From: Sphingomonas bacterium
GTDB lineage: Bacteria > Pseudomonadota > Alphaproteobacteria > Sphingomonadales > Sphingomonadaceae
Direction of reading: 5' to 3'
NCBI GenBank assembly: GCA_030149245.1
Contig: JASBRX010000011.1
Span: forward strand, 62,001 to 126,000
DNA length: 64,000 nucleotides
Positions 8,179-17,173 of the stretch are shown piece by piece. The notes under the pieces were generated by a model. The model saw only the letters and a program-made list of their open reading frames with translations. It did not search any database and was not told the DNA's origin. The position numbers and the translations under genes are program-made. How positions within the stretch are numbered: the first letter of the stretch is position 1; the number at the start of each line of letters is the position of its first letter.

Positions 8179-9557
8179 ACGACGCGATCCTTTTCCATCA
8201 GCGCGTCGGTAAACAGCGTACGCCACCACACCACATCCTCGGCCTCGACATTGTCCATCATCGCGCGCCAACGCCGCTTGCGCTCGTCGCGGCTCATGCG
8301 CAGCGCCTGCATGATTGCGTCGGACACCTCGTCGGCACTGTAGGGATTGACCAGCACCGCGTCTTTCAGCTGCGCCGCCGCCCCGGCAAAGCGCGACAGG
8401 ATCAGCACGCCGGGATCCTCGGGATCCTGCGCGGCGACATATTCCTTCGCCACCAGATTCATCCCGTCGCGCAACGGCGTCACCAGCCCGATCCGCGCGG
8501 CACGGTAGATGCCCGCCAGCACGTCGCGCGGATAGCCCTGGTTGACGTAGCGGATCGGCACCCAGTCGGTGTCGGCATAGGCGCCGTTGATCCGGCCCGA
8601 CAGCCCCTCGAGCGCGGTGCGGATCTTCTTGTAGCTCTCCACCGCCCCGCGCGACGGCGGCGCGATCTGGAGCAGGAACACTTCCTTGCGCTCCTCGGGA
8701 TGCTCCGCGAGGAAGCGTTCGTAGCCCGCGAAACGCTCTTCCAGCCCCTTGGAGTAATCGAGCCGGTCGACGCCGACGATCATGTCGCGCCCGACCGCAC
8801 TGTCGCGCATGCGCCGATACGCCATCTTCGCGGCAGGGCTCCCTGCGCCCTCGACGAACTCCTTGCAGTCGATCCCGATCGGCGCGACGATCGCGCGCAG
8901 GCTGCGGCCATCCAGCGACAGCGTATCGCCCTCGATCGTCGCGCCCAGTTCATAGGTCGCATAGTCGCGGAACGACTCCAGCCATTCCTGGGTGTGAAAC
9001 CCGACCAGGTCATAGGCGAACATCGTCCGCACCAGTTCCTGCGCCTCGGGCATGGTCGCGAGCAGGCGGCGCGGCGGCCAGGGGATGTGCAGGAAGAATC
9101 CGATGCGGTTCTTCACGCCACGGTCGCGTAGGCACTGGCCCAGCGGGAACATGTGATAATCCTGCACCCACAGGATATCCTCAGCCTCGACCAGCGGGCT
9201 CAGTGTGTCGGCAAACCGGTCGTTGACCCGCTTATAGCCCCCGGCAAAACCGCGCTCATATTCCGCAAGGTCGATGCGATAGTGGAACAGCGGCCACAGC
9301 GTGCGGTTCGCGTAGCCGTTATAATATTCCTCGATATCCTGCTCTTCCAGATCGACGGTGGCGGTCGTTACGCCCTGCGCGCGCTGGAAATTGATCTGGC
9401 CGGTAAATTCCTCGACGGTCTCGCCCGACCAGCCGAACCAGATGCCGCCAAATTCGCGGATCGCCGCCTGCAACGCGACGGCGAGGCCGCCCTGCGCACC
9501 GGCATGCGAATCCTTGGGCGCGGACACGCGGTTGGAGATAATGATCAGGCGGCTCAT
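8166..9557 (-). CDS. otsA: Trehalose-6-phosphate synthase (GT20)
   Basis: 463 residues. It joins UDP-glucose (or a related donor) and glucose-6-phosphate to trehalose-6-phosphate. Family motifs are visible: N-terminal LIIISNRV, GGLAVAL, DRLDYSKGLEERF and the donor-site LRDGMNLVAKEYVA. The ATG at 9557 overlaps the stop of the upstream GH15 gene (ATGA) and follows GGAGCGCC; this is preferred to the longer in-frame start at 9641, which would add 28 non-conserved residues. Third gene of the otsB-GH15-otsA operon. Confidence 0.93.
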   Translation of the reverse strand: MSRLIIISNRVSAPKDSHAGAQGGLAVALQAAIREFGGIWFGWSGETVEEFTGQINFQRAQGVTTATVDLEEQDIEEYYNGYANRTLWPLFHYRIDLAEYERGFAGGYKRVNDRFADTLSPLVEAEDILWVQDYHMFPLGQCLRDRGVKNRIGFFLHIPWPPRRLLATMPEAQELVRTMFAYDLVGFHTQEWLESFRDYATYELGATIEGDTLSLDGRSLRAIVAPIGIDCKEFVEGAGSPAAKMAYRRMRDSAVGRDMIVGVDRLDYSKGLEERFAGYERFLAEHPEERKEVFLLQIAPPSRGAVESYKKIRTALEGLSGRINGAYADTDWVPIRYVNQGYPRDVLAGIYRAARIGLVTPLRDGMNLVAKEYVAAQDPEDPGVLILSRFAGAAAQLKDAVLVNPYSADEVSDAIMQALRMSRDERKRRWRAMMDNVEAEDVVWWRTLFTDALMEKDRVVQPV

Positions 9558-11350
9558 CGGATGGCGCTCCATGGTTTGCTCAACAGGACGGCGCAGTTGA
9601 TCATGCCGACAAGCGAGTAGGTCTGGGGATAGTTCCCCCATAGTTCGCCGGTCACAGGATCAATGTCTTCCGACAGCAGACCGGCGGCGGTGCGCCTCTC
9701 TAGCATCTCCTGGAACAATTGTCGTGCATCGTGATCCCGGCCGGTGAAGTGCAATGCTTCGATCAGCCAGAATGTGCAGACATTGAAGGCGGTTTCAGGC
9801 AGGCCGAAATCATCCTCGGTCGCATATCGTAACATATGACTTCCGCGCCGCAACCCTTGCTCGACTGCGGCGAGTGTTCCCCTGAACTTCTCATCATCTG
9901 GCGACATGAAGCGCAGATCGAGCAGCTGGATCAGGCTCGCGTCCAAATCGTCGCCGCTGAACGTCGCCGACATGCGGTTGGTGTCGGGCCGCCACGCCGC
10001 CGCCTCGATCGCCGCGCGCATCCGGTCAGCGCGCTCCTGCCACACGCCGCGCTCGCTCTCCATGCCCAGCCGCTCCGCGGCATTGGCGAGCCGATCGCAC
10101 GCCGCCCAGCACATCGCCGCGGAATAGGTATGGACGCTCTGGCGCGTCCGCAGCTCCCAAAGCCCGGCATCGGGCTTGTCGAACAGCTCGACCGCGCGCT
10201 CGCCGACCCGCGCCAGCGCTTCGAAATCCTCGCGACCGGCCATGCGGAACAGCCGCTGGTCGAAAAACGCCTGCACGTTGGACAGCACGATCTGGCCATA
10301 GGCGTCGTGCTGGACCTGCTCATAGGCAAGGTTGCCGACCCGCACCGGACCCATGCCGCGATAGCCGGCAAGGCGCGGCGCCTCGCTCTCGATCAGTACG
10401 CTCTCGCCCTGCACCCCGTAGAGCGGCTGGATATGACCGCCCTTGGCCTGATCGACGATGTTGCGCAGATAGGCGAGATAGCCCTCCAGCACGTCGAGCG
10501 CGCCGACGCGGTTGAGCGCCTGCACCGTGTAATAGGCGTCGCGGATCCAGCAATAGCGATAGTCCCAGTTGCGCCCGCTATTCGCATGTTCGGGGATCGA
10601 GGTCGTCAGTGCCGCGACGATCGCGCCGGTTTCCTCATGCTGGCATAGTTTCAGCGTGATCGCGCTGCGGATGACCACATCCTGCCACTCAAACGGGGTG
10701 GCGAGGCCACGCGCCCAGTTCTGCCAGTGATAGGTGGTGTAGCCGAGCATCTCCTCGAGCGTGGTCGCGAGATTGCCCGCGAAACTCTCATCCGGGCCCA
10801 GGAAGAAGTGCAGCGGCCGTTCGACGCGGAAGCAGCGCTCGTCCATCATCAGCCCGACCGGCGCGTTGGTCGACAGCCGCAACTGCATCCCGTCGAGCAG
10901 ATAGCGGATATGGTTCGATCCCGCCGTGGTCACCACCGCCGGATCGCCCCAGTTGCGCGTCGGGCGCAGGCGCACGCAGATGCGCGGCGACCCGGCCAAC
11001 GGGCGCACAATTCGCGCAAACGCGACCGGGCGGTACATCCGCCCCAGCCGTTCGAAGCGCGGGCAGAAATCGGTGATCTCGACCGCGCTGCCGTTGCTGT
11101 CGGTCATGCGCGTGACCAGGATCGGGGTGTTGGTCAGATAATGCTGTTCGACGCTGACGCAGTCTTCCAGGTCGATCGCCCACAGCCCGACCGCATCGTC
11201 GGAGCGCGGGTCGCGGCCATCCAGCAACGAGGAGAAGAGCGGATCGCCATCCACCTTGGGCGCGCACGCCCAGACAAAGCGCCCGGCGCGGTCGATCAGT
11301 GCGCTGACTTGGCAATTGCCGATCGGCCACAGGTCGAGATTGGGCGTCAT
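9554..11350 (-). CDS. GH15 family glycoside hydrolase (glucoamylase/trehalase type)
   Basis: 598 residues with the all-helical GH15 catalytic region from about 210 onward. It shows NWDYRYCWIRDAYYT, the substrate-site segment typical of bacterial GH15, and near the C-terminus the acid-base segment GELWGNYPQTYSLVG. The N-terminal ~200 residues are the beta-sandwich domain found in this subfamily. It has no signal peptide, so it is cytoplasmic. The gene overlaps otsB upstream and otsA downstream by ATGA on each side. Some GH15 proteins in this context are trehalases, so a trehalose-turnover role is likely, but alpha-glucan hydrolysis is possible. Confidence 0.9.
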   Translation of the reverse strand: MTPNLDLWPIGNCQVSALIDRAGRFVWACAPKVDGDPLFSSLLDGRDPRSDDAVGLWAIDLEDCVSVEQHYLTNTPILVTRMTDSNGSAVEITDFCPRFERLGRMYRPVAFARIVRPLAGSPRICVRLRPTRNWGDPAVVTTAGSNHIRYLLDGMQLRLSTNAPVGLMMDERCFRVERPLHFFLGPDESFAGNLATTLEEMLGYTTYHWQNWARGLATPFEWQDVVIRSAITLKLCQHEETGAIVAALTTSIPEHANSGRNWDYRYCWIRDAYYTVQALNRVGALDVLEGYLAYLRNIVDQAKGGHIQPLYGVQGESVLIESEAPRLAGYRGMGPVRVGNLAYEQVQHDAYGQIVLSNVQAFFDQRLFRMAGREDFEALARVGERAVELFDKPDAGLWELRTRQSVHTYSAAMCWAACDRLANAAERLGMESERGVWQERADRMRAAIEAAAWRPDTNRMSATFSGDDLDASLIQLLDLRFMSPDDEKFRGTLAAVEQGLRRGSHMLRYATEDDFGLPETAFNVCTFWLIEALHFTGRDHDARQLFQEMLERRTAAGLLSEDIDPVTGELWGNYPQTYSLVGMINCAVLLSKPWSAIR

Positions 11351-12111
11351 GCCGCCTCCTCCGCAATCAGTTCGAGCCAGCGCAGGGCGGACGTCACATC
11401 GGGCAGGCGATAGACGGCGTCGGTCTCGCGAACCGGCCCGACCAGCACGCCGGCACCGCCCAGCCGCGCGACGGTGGCAAAGCCGGGTTCGTCGGTCAGG
11501 TCATCGCCCAGAAACACCGGGCGCGACCCGGCAAAGGGCATGGCCCCCATCAGCGCGGCGATAGCGCGGCCCTTGTCGCCCGGCGCGCGCAGTTCGAACA
11601 CCATCTTGCCGCGCTGAAGCGTCAGGCCGGTCGTGGCAGCCAGTTCCTCGGCCAGCGCGCGGGCTTCGGCTTCGGCAGCGGGCACGCCGCGATAATGCAG
11701 GCCAACGCCGAGCGGTTTGATCTCAACCACCAGGCCGGGAAGCGTTTCGGCAATCGCGTGGAATTGCGCCGCGACGCTGTCGAGCGCGGCCGGGCGTTCG
11801 GGCATTTTCGCCCGCTCCAAACCTCGCAGCTCGGCCCCGTGGCTGCCGACGATCGGACAGTCGAGGCCGCCGAACAGCGCATCGATCTCCGCCGCGCCGC
11901 GCCCACTGACGATTGCGACGCGCCCCTCTAAGCGCGCGATTAGTCGGGCAACCAGCTGACGGAGCGGCGCGTCCACCGCGACTGCATCGGGACGCGGCGC
12001 GATCTCGACCAGCGTTCCGTCAAAGTCGAGAAACAGGCTGGCGCCATCGGCCAGATGGGCGGGAGGCGGTGCCAGCAGCGCCGCCGTGTTCGGTTCCATG
12101 AGCTCGGGCAT
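11347..12111 (-). CDS. otsB: Trehalose-6-phosphate phosphatase
   Basis: About 254 residues of the HAD superfamily. It dephosphorylates trehalose-6-phosphate to trehalose. The nucleophile motif LFLDFDGTL (D29 and D31 from this start), SGRGAAEID, and the late motif VFLGDDLTDEPGF are all present. The start is uncertain: ATG at 12111 or at 12099 are both possible, neither with a strong ribosome site; the longer in-frame option from 12258 would run into the upstream monooxygenase gene. First gene of the trehalose operon, with an 18-base palindrome just upstream. Confidence 0.9.
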   Translation of the reverse strand: MPELMEPNTAALLAPPPAHLADGASLFLDFDGTLVEIAPRPDAVAVDAPLRQLVARLIARLEGRVAIVSGRGAAEIDALFGGLDCPIVGSHGAELRGLERAKMPERPAALDSVAAQFHAIAETLPGLVVEIKPLGVGLHYRGVPAAEAEARALAEELAATTGLTLQRGKMVFELRAPGDKGRAIAALMGAMPFAGSRPVFLGDDLTDEPGFATVARLGGAGVLVGPVRETDAVYRLPDVTSALRWLELIAEEAA

Positions 12112-12128
12112 CGACAGGGCAATGCATC

Positions 12129-12146
12129 CGGAACGCAATCGTTCCG
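12129..12146. promoter_or_regulatory. Perfect palindrome upstream of otsB
   Basis: CGGAACG-CAAT-CGTTCCG: seven-base perfect inverted repeat with a four-base centre, 18 bases before the proposed otsB start and 45 bases after the stop of the upstream gene. It could be an operator for the trehalose operon or a short terminator stem for the monooxygenase transcript; no T-run follows. It does not fit the GGAAC-N16/17-CGTT spacing of a general stress (EcfG) promoter. Confidence 0.45.
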
Positions 12147-12190
12147 AAATTTCTGCTGCAATGCGGCGGAAAGTCGGTCGGAGGCTGGCC

Positions 12191-13666
12191 TTACGCCAGT
12201 TCGCGCACCCGCGCCGGTTCGGGGTTGGAAAACTCCATCCCCTCATCGATCCCGCCAAATTTCAGGTCGATCAGGTCGAGCGTATAATTCTGATGGACCC
12301 GCCACGGACGCTTGTCGCCCTGCTTGGGAAAGCGGTCGATCGCACGCTGGACATAGCCGGAGGTGAAGCTGAGGAAATCCTCCCGCGTCACATCCGCCCC
12401 GACGCGCGGCGTCGCCTGTCGCATCCCCCGCTTCTTCATTGTGTTGAGCAACCGGCAAACATAGGCGCAGGTCAGGTCCGATTTCAGCGTCCAGCTGGCA
12501 TTGGTATAGCCGAAGGACGAGGCGAGGTTCGGAATGTCTGAATACATCATCGCCTTGTAGCCCAATGACTGCGCCGGCTCGACCCGCTGTCCATCGACGG
12601 TAAACGGCACCCCGCCCATCAGTTGGAGGTCCAGCCCGGTCGCGGTCACGATCACATCGGCCGGCAGCAGATCGCCGGATTTCAACCGGATGCCATCCGC
12701 CTCGAACCGTTCGATATGGTCGGTGACGACCGACGCACGGCCTTCGCGGATCGCCGCAAACAGATCGGCATCGGGGACAAGGCAGATACGCTGGTCCCAC
12801 GGGTTATAGCTGGGCGTGAAGTGCGTCGCGACATCATAGTCCGGCCCGAGTTCATCGCGGACCATCTGCACGATCCGCTCCTTGGTCTGCTCGGGCTTCT
12901 TGCGCGCGATCCGGTAGAAGAATTGCTGCATTCCGACATTCTTGAACCGGGTCAGGCGATAGGCGAGCTTGGCGGGCAATTTGCGCCGCAGCCAGTTGGC
13001 GATCCCGTCCTCGCTCGGCCGCGACACGATATAGGTGGGCGAGCGCTGCAGCATCGTCACATGCGCCGCCGTCTTCGCCATTTCCGGCACCAGCGTGACC
13101 GCAGTCGCGCCCGACCCGATCACGACGACGCGCTTGCCGGCGTAATCCAGCCCTTCAGGCCAATGCTGCGGATGGACGATCGTGCCCGCAAAGTCCTCGC
13201 GCCCCTCGAAATGCGGCAGGTACCCGGCTTCGTAGTTGTAATAGCCCGAGCACATGAAGAGGAAGTTGCAGGTGAACTCCACCCGCTCCCGCTCCGCCCC
13301 GCGCTCGACCGTCACCGTCCAGCGCGCATCGGGCGTCGACCAGCTTGCGGCGACGACGCGATGCTGGTGGCGGATATGCCGGTCGATGCCATGTTCGCGC
13401 GCGGTCTCGTCGAGATAGCGCAGGATCGACGGCCCATCGGCGATCGCCTTCGCCTCCGTCCACGGCTTGAAGCTGTAGCCGAGCGTATACATGTCGCTGT
13501 CGGAGCGGATGCCGGGATAACGGAACAGATCCCAGGTCCCGCCCAGCCGTTCCCGCCCCTCCAGGATCACATAGGAGCGGTCCGGGCAGTCGCGCTGGAG
13601 GAAATATCCCGCGCCGATGCCGGAAATCCCGGCACCCACCACCACCACGTCGAAATGCTCGGCCAT
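12191..13666 (-). CDS. Flavin-containing Baeyer-Villiger-type monooxygenase
   Basis: 491 residues. FAD-binding Rossmann motif GAGISGIGAG near 11-20, NADPH-binding motif GSGATAVTL near 188-196, and between them the Baeyer-Villiger fingerprint FxGxxxHxxxW seen as FAGTIVHPQHW. Such enzymes insert oxygen next to a carbonyl or oxidise sulfur or nitrogen; the substrate cannot be read from sequence. No transmembrane segment or signal peptide. A palindrome typical of TetR-family operators sits 21-38 bases upstream of the ATG, but no regulator gene adjoins it. The trehalose operon lies downstream on the same strand. Confidence 0.9.
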   Translation of the reverse strand: MAEHFDVVVVGAGISGIGAGYFLQRDCPDRSYVILEGRERLGGTWDLFRYPGIRSDSDMYTLGYSFKPWTEAKAIADGPSILRYLDETAREHGIDRHIRHQHRVVAASWSTPDARWTVTVERGAERERVEFTCNFLFMCSGYYNYEAGYLPHFEGREDFAGTIVHPQHWPEGLDYAGKRVVVIGSGATAVTLVPEMAKTAAHVTMLQRSPTYIVSRPSEDGIANWLRRKLPAKLAYRLTRFKNVGMQQFFYRIARKKPEQTKERIVQMVRDELGPDYDVATHFTPSYNPWDQRICLVPDADLFAAIREGRASVVTDHIERFEADGIRLKSGDLLPADVIVTATGLDLQLMGGVPFTVDGQRVEPAQSLGYKAMMYSDIPNLASSFGYTNASWTLKSDLTCAYVCRLLNTMKKRGMRQATPRVGADVTREDFLSFTSGYVQRAIDRFPKQGDKRPWRVHQNYTLDLIDLKFGGIDEGMEFSNPEPARVRELA

Positions 13667-13686
13667 CGCGCTCTCCTGAACCCGAT

Positions 13687-13704
13687 ACTTACATGCGTGT
13701 AAGT
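13687..13704. promoter_or_regulatory. TetR-type operator upstream of the monooxygenase
   Basis: ACTTACA-TGCG-TGTAAGT: a perfect seven-base inverted repeat with a four-base centre, 21 bases before the monooxygenase ATG, a position that suits repression. The half-site ACTTACA resembles operators bound by TetR-family repressors of catabolic genes. No TetR gene is adjacent; the only one in this window (34764-35348) faces a P450. Confidence 0.55.
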
Positions 13705-13723
13705 TGAGCGCAATGGGGCGCGG

Positions 13724-14611
13724 TTACCGCTGCCAGGGCGGACAAAGCGCGACGCTGGAACTGCGCTGGTCGATCAGCAGCGCGAACTTGCTCAGCGCAT
13801 GCGCGCCGACGAGCAGCTCGGGAAAACGGTCGGACACGCGCACCTCGACATTGGCGAGCGATGCGGCACCGATGCGGAACGGCCCGGCCATGGTCGCGCG
13901 ATCGGTCTTGATGGTCGTGTTGGTCAGATTCCCTTCCCCGCTTGCGGTGATGGCGCCGCCGCCGATCCGTTCGAACAGCGACCGGGGCAGGACAAACGCG
14001 ACGTTCGCGCCGGTGTCCAGCTGTCCCTCCGTCGTGACCGACCCGATCGTCACCGGCACGCGGAATGCGCGCTGATAGGGGAGAACGCCAGGCGCACCTT
14101 GGGTCAATCCAGCCGAACGGGTGAAGGTCAAGCGACGGTTGGGATAGTCGATCACCAACAGCCCGTCGCTAAAGAAGTCGCGCCCGATGATGCCGTCGAA
14201 CGCCGCATCCTTCGACATGCGGCCATTATAGTCGCGGGTGATGACGCTAAGGTCGCGGCGCACCAGTTGGCCCAGCTCAAGCGAGTCCAGCGACACCTTG
14301 TCCACCTGCGCGGTCGCAACGCCGTCCGACGACTTGCCGGAACCGGTCACGGTGAGGCCAAGCGCCGCGACCAGCCGCGCGTCGGCCCGTCCCAGACCGC
14401 TCGCCCCGGTATCGACGGCGAAGCGGAACGGTCCCTTTCCGTTGACTCGCGCGGTGACATAGATGCGACCATCGACCGTCTCGAACGGCACGCTGACGAT
14501 CGCGTCCTTCGCCGCCGTTTCGGTCAGCGAACAGGCTGCGGGCCGCTCTTGCGCATGTCCCGATGCAACGCTGGCTGTCGCCGCCAGCACCAGTGCAACC
14601 GCCTTAATCAT
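13724..14611 (-). CDS. Exported retropepsin-like aspartyl protease
   Basis: About 295 residues. The start at 14611 gives a clear signal peptide (MIKAVALVLAATASVASGHA) behind a GGTGAGG ribosome site; an in-frame start at 14641 would add ten residues before it. Two aspartyl protease half-motifs are visible, VDTGASG with D67 and LDTGANV with D199, as in bacterial periplasmic proteins with two retropepsin-like lobes in one chain. The AFDGIIGRDFF segment is also typical. Substrate unknown. It lies downstream of the S9 peptidase on the same strand with a 72-base gap. Confidence 0.8.
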   Translation of the reverse strand: MIKAVALVLAATASVASGHAQERPAACSLTETAAKDAIVSVPFETVDGRIYVTARVNGKGPFRFAVDTGASGLGRADARLVAALGLTVTGSGKSSDGVATAQVDKVSLDSLELGQLVRRDLSVITRDYNGRMSKDAAFDGIIGRDFFSDGLLVIDYPNRRLTFTRSAGLTQGAPGVLPYQRAFRVPVTIGSVTTEGQLDTGANVAFVLPRSLFERIGGGAITASGEGNLTNTTIKTDRATMAGPFRIGAASLANVEVRVSDRFPELLVGAHALSKFALLIDQRSSSVALCPPWQR

Positions 14612-14683
14612 ACCCGCCACCTCACCCCTGCGCGATCCCAAGCTGTATTAGCTCAGTAAGTCACAAGGGTGTCAACCATGGCG

Positions 14684-17089
14684 TCATTTCGCCTGGGGCA
14701 CCTTCGCATTCTTCACATATTTGTCGAACCAGTCGAACATCTCATCGAGTGTGTGGAGCACGGATTCGCGCCCGCGATAGCCATGGTCCTCATGCGGGAG
14801 CATCACCAGCCGCGCGGTGCCGCCGGTACCCTTGACCGCCGCGAACATCCGCTCCGACTGTTCGGGGAAGGTGCCGGGATTGCTGTCATTCTCGCCATGG
14901 ATGAACAGGATCGGTTCGTTGATCTTGTTCGCGGCCATGAACGGGCTCAGCCGGTAATAGGTGTCGGCTGCGTCCCAGAACACGCGCCGCTCCGACTGGA
15001 AGCCGAACGGGGTGAGCGTCCGGTTATAGGCACCCGAACGCGCGATGCCCGCGCGAAACAGGTCGCTTTGCGCCAGCAGATGCGCGGTCATGAACGCGCC
15101 ATAGCTGTGCCCGCCAACGCCGACGCGCACCCCGTCGCCAAAGCCGCGCTGCACGGTGAAGTCCACCGCCGCCTTGGCGCTCGCGACGATCTGTTCGATG
15201 AAGCTGTCATTGACCGTTTCGGGGTTCGCGCCGACCACCGGCATGGCCGCGCGATCCAGCACCGCATAGCCCTGGGTCAGGAAGAACAGATGCGACATCC
15301 CGCTGATCCGGGTGAAGCGATAGGGGGAGTCGCGGTTCTGCCCGGCGGTCGCCGCATCGTTGAATTCGCGCGGATAGGCCCAGACCACGACCGGGAGCTT
15401 GTCGCCGGGCTTGTAGCCGGGCGGCAGGTACAGCGTCGCGGTCAGATCGACGCCATCGGCGCGCTTGTAGGTCACCAGCTCACGCTTGATCCCGGTCAGT
15501 TCGGGATGCGGATCGGGGAAGTTCGTCAGGAAGCGCGCGGTGCCACTCGCGTGAAGCCGCAAATTGCCCGGATTGGTCGGGCTTTCATACGAGGTGATGA
15601 AGCTGTGCCCGTCATCGGAGAGCACATCGACGACCGTTTCAAGCTGCTCGCCCGAATTGCGCCAGAGCTCTTCGGTCTTCAGCGTCGTCAGGTCGAAGCG
15701 GCGCAGGAATGGGCGCAACCCGTCGGGCGTCGCACCCTCGCCGGACAGGAGCAGCTTGCCGTTGCTTGCGCGCGCAACGCTGAAGCCGCTCGCAGTGACG
15801 GTTGTCAGCGGGCTGCCGGGGTCGGCATAGGCATCCTGCACGTTGCGGATGCTGAGCTGGCGCGGCGCGCCGCCACCGGTCACGTCGACCAACGTTTCGC
15901 GCAGTTCGCGGGTGTCGCGATCATAATCGCGCACGATCAAGTCATCCGACTTCTCGATCCCGTACGTCCCGGCGACCCGGTCTTCGAGCTGCGCGAGCAG
16001 GCGGGGCGTGCCGTTGAACGGCGCGGCGAGCGCGAGCAGATTGTCGCGATTGGTCGATTTGACGCGCGGATCGCCGCCATCCTGCGCCTCGCTCCACAGC
16101 AGCAGCGCCCCTTCGGTCGGATGCCATTCGATGTTGCGGCGCCCGGTCACGACGCCCTGCACCGGCAGCGCATCGGCGAGCGGCTGCTTCGCGATCGTCT
16201 GCACCAGCTTTCCGTCACGGGTATAGACCGCGCTGGTCACTGGAAAGCGGCTCCACGGCACCTGATAGGAGAACGGCCGCTCGAGCCATTCCATCAGCAG
16301 ATACTTCCCGTCAGGCGACGCCGTGACCGATGTGTAGATGCGCGGCACGCCCACCGCGCGCCGCGTTCCATCGGGTCCGAGGATCACCGGCTGGCTGGTC
16401 GCGAGCCAGGCGAACATCGCTTCGTCATGCGGGTTTTGGAGCAGGTCCTGATAGGTGCGCGTCTGCGCCGCCTTGCCGCCCGTCGCTTCCTGGATTGCCG
16501 GCCCGACCGGGGTCAGCGCGCGCACCGGCATCGGACCGCGCTTCTCGGGGATCGTCAGCACGAGCAGCGATCCATCGGCCAGCCAGCGCGCATTCTGGAA
16601 GATCGGGTTGACCCCGCCCGTCATCACCTTGCGCGCCTGCGCCGTCTTCGCGTCGAGCACATAGAGGTCAATCGCGTCGGCGCGGGTGTTGGTGAAGACC
16701 AGCTTCGATCCGTCCGGTGCCCAAGCCACGTCGGAAATGTCCGGGTCAGCGGGCAGCACCACGCGGCGCATGCCGCCGCGCGCAATGTCCTGCAGCGACA
16801 GACCCACCGACGCGCGCGTGCCGTGGCGATCGTTGATCGACGGGTCGAGCCGCAGCCCCGCCAGCTTCTCCATCGGCTTGGCGAGATCGGCGACCGGGGG
16901 CAACGCCACACGCTCCAGCAACAGCATCTGCGAGCCGTCGGGCGACACCGACACGCCCGGGCTGGGCGCGCGGGTGACGATGTCGGTCACCGCCTGGGGC
17001 GGGGTCTGATAGCCCTGCTGGGCCAAGGCCGGGGCAGCGAGCCCGATCGCGAGTGCGAACGACGAGATGACAGCAAGCGATCGGTACAT
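14684..17089 (-). CDS. Secreted S9 family prolyl-oligopeptidase-like peptidase
   Basis: 801 residues with a signal peptide (cleavage near ALA-Q at about 24). The N-terminal half is a beta-propeller-like region with repeated WAPDGSKLVF-type strands. The C-terminal alpha/beta-hydrolase domain has the nucleophile elbow GGHSYGAF (serine near 640), an aspartate in HGENDSNPG, and the histidine in HEDHGYRGRE. The overall pattern resembles the glutamyl-endopeptidase-like branch of S9. It probably cleaves short peptides in the periplasm. Downstream of tamB across an 84-base gap with a strong hairpin. Confidence 0.88.
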   Translation of the reverse strand: MYRSLAVISSFALAIGLAAPALAQQGYQTPPQAVTDIVTRAPSPGVSVSPDGSQMLLLERVALPPVADLAKPMEKLAGLRLDPSINDRHGTRASVGLSLQDIARGGMRRVVLPADPDISDVAWAPDGSKLVFTNTRADAIDLYVLDAKTAQARKVMTGGVNPIFQNARWLADGSLLVLTIPEKRGPMPVRALTPVGPAIQEATGGKAAQTRTYQDLLQNPHDEAMFAWLATSQPVILGPDGTRRAVGVPRIYTSVTASPDGKYLLMEWLERPFSYQVPWSRFPVTSAVYTRDGKLVQTIAKQPLADALPVQGVVTGRRNIEWHPTEGALLLWSEAQDGGDPRVKSTNRDNLLALAAPFNGTPRLLAQLEDRVAGTYGIEKSDDLIVRDYDRDTRELRETLVDVTGGGAPRQLSIRNVQDAYADPGSPLTTVTASGFSVARASNGKLLLSGEGATPDGLRPFLRRFDLTTLKTEELWRNSGEQLETVVDVLSDDGHSFITSYESPTNPGNLRLHASGTARFLTNFPDPHPELTGIKRELVTYKRADGVDLTATLYLPPGYKPGDKLPVVVWAYPREFNDAATAGQNRDSPYRFTRISGMSHLFFLTQGYAVLDRAAMPVVGANPETVNDSFIEQIVASAKAAVDFTVQRGFGDGVRVGVGGHSYGAFMTAHLLAQSDLFRAGIARSGAYNRTLTPFGFQSERRVFWDAADTYYRLSPFMAANKINEPILFIHGENDSNPGTFPEQSERMFAAVKGTGGTARLVMLPHEDHGYRGRESVLHTLDEMFDWFDKYVKNAKVPQAK

Positions 17090-17099
17090 CAGTGACCCT

Positions 17100-17126
17100 C
17101 CGTTGCGCCCTGCCTAGGCGCAACGG
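17100..17126. terminator. Ten-base-pair hairpin between tamB and the S9 peptidase gene
   Basis: CCGTTGCGCC and GGCGCAACGG form a perfect stem around the loop CTGCCTA. It lies 48 bases past the tamB stop and 11 bases before the peptidase ATG on the minus strand, so it could end the tamA-tamB message or restrain translation of the peptidase. No T-run is present, so intrinsic termination would be weak. Confidence 0.45.
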
Positions 17127-17173
17127 GGGCGATCGATCAATCGCGTCCTGCGATGGACGGCACGGCTATCCCC

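Noticed and set aside
12129..12146. EcfG-type general stress promoter before otsB
   Set aside because: GGAAC and CGTT are present but too close together; the GGAAC-N16/17-CGTT spacing is not met on either strand.
14669..17095. 808-codon open frame on the plus strand
   Set aside because: It is the antisense of the S9 peptidase, which has a signal peptide and an intact catalytic triad. The frame has arginine/histidine-rich, domain-free composition typical of GC-rich shadows.
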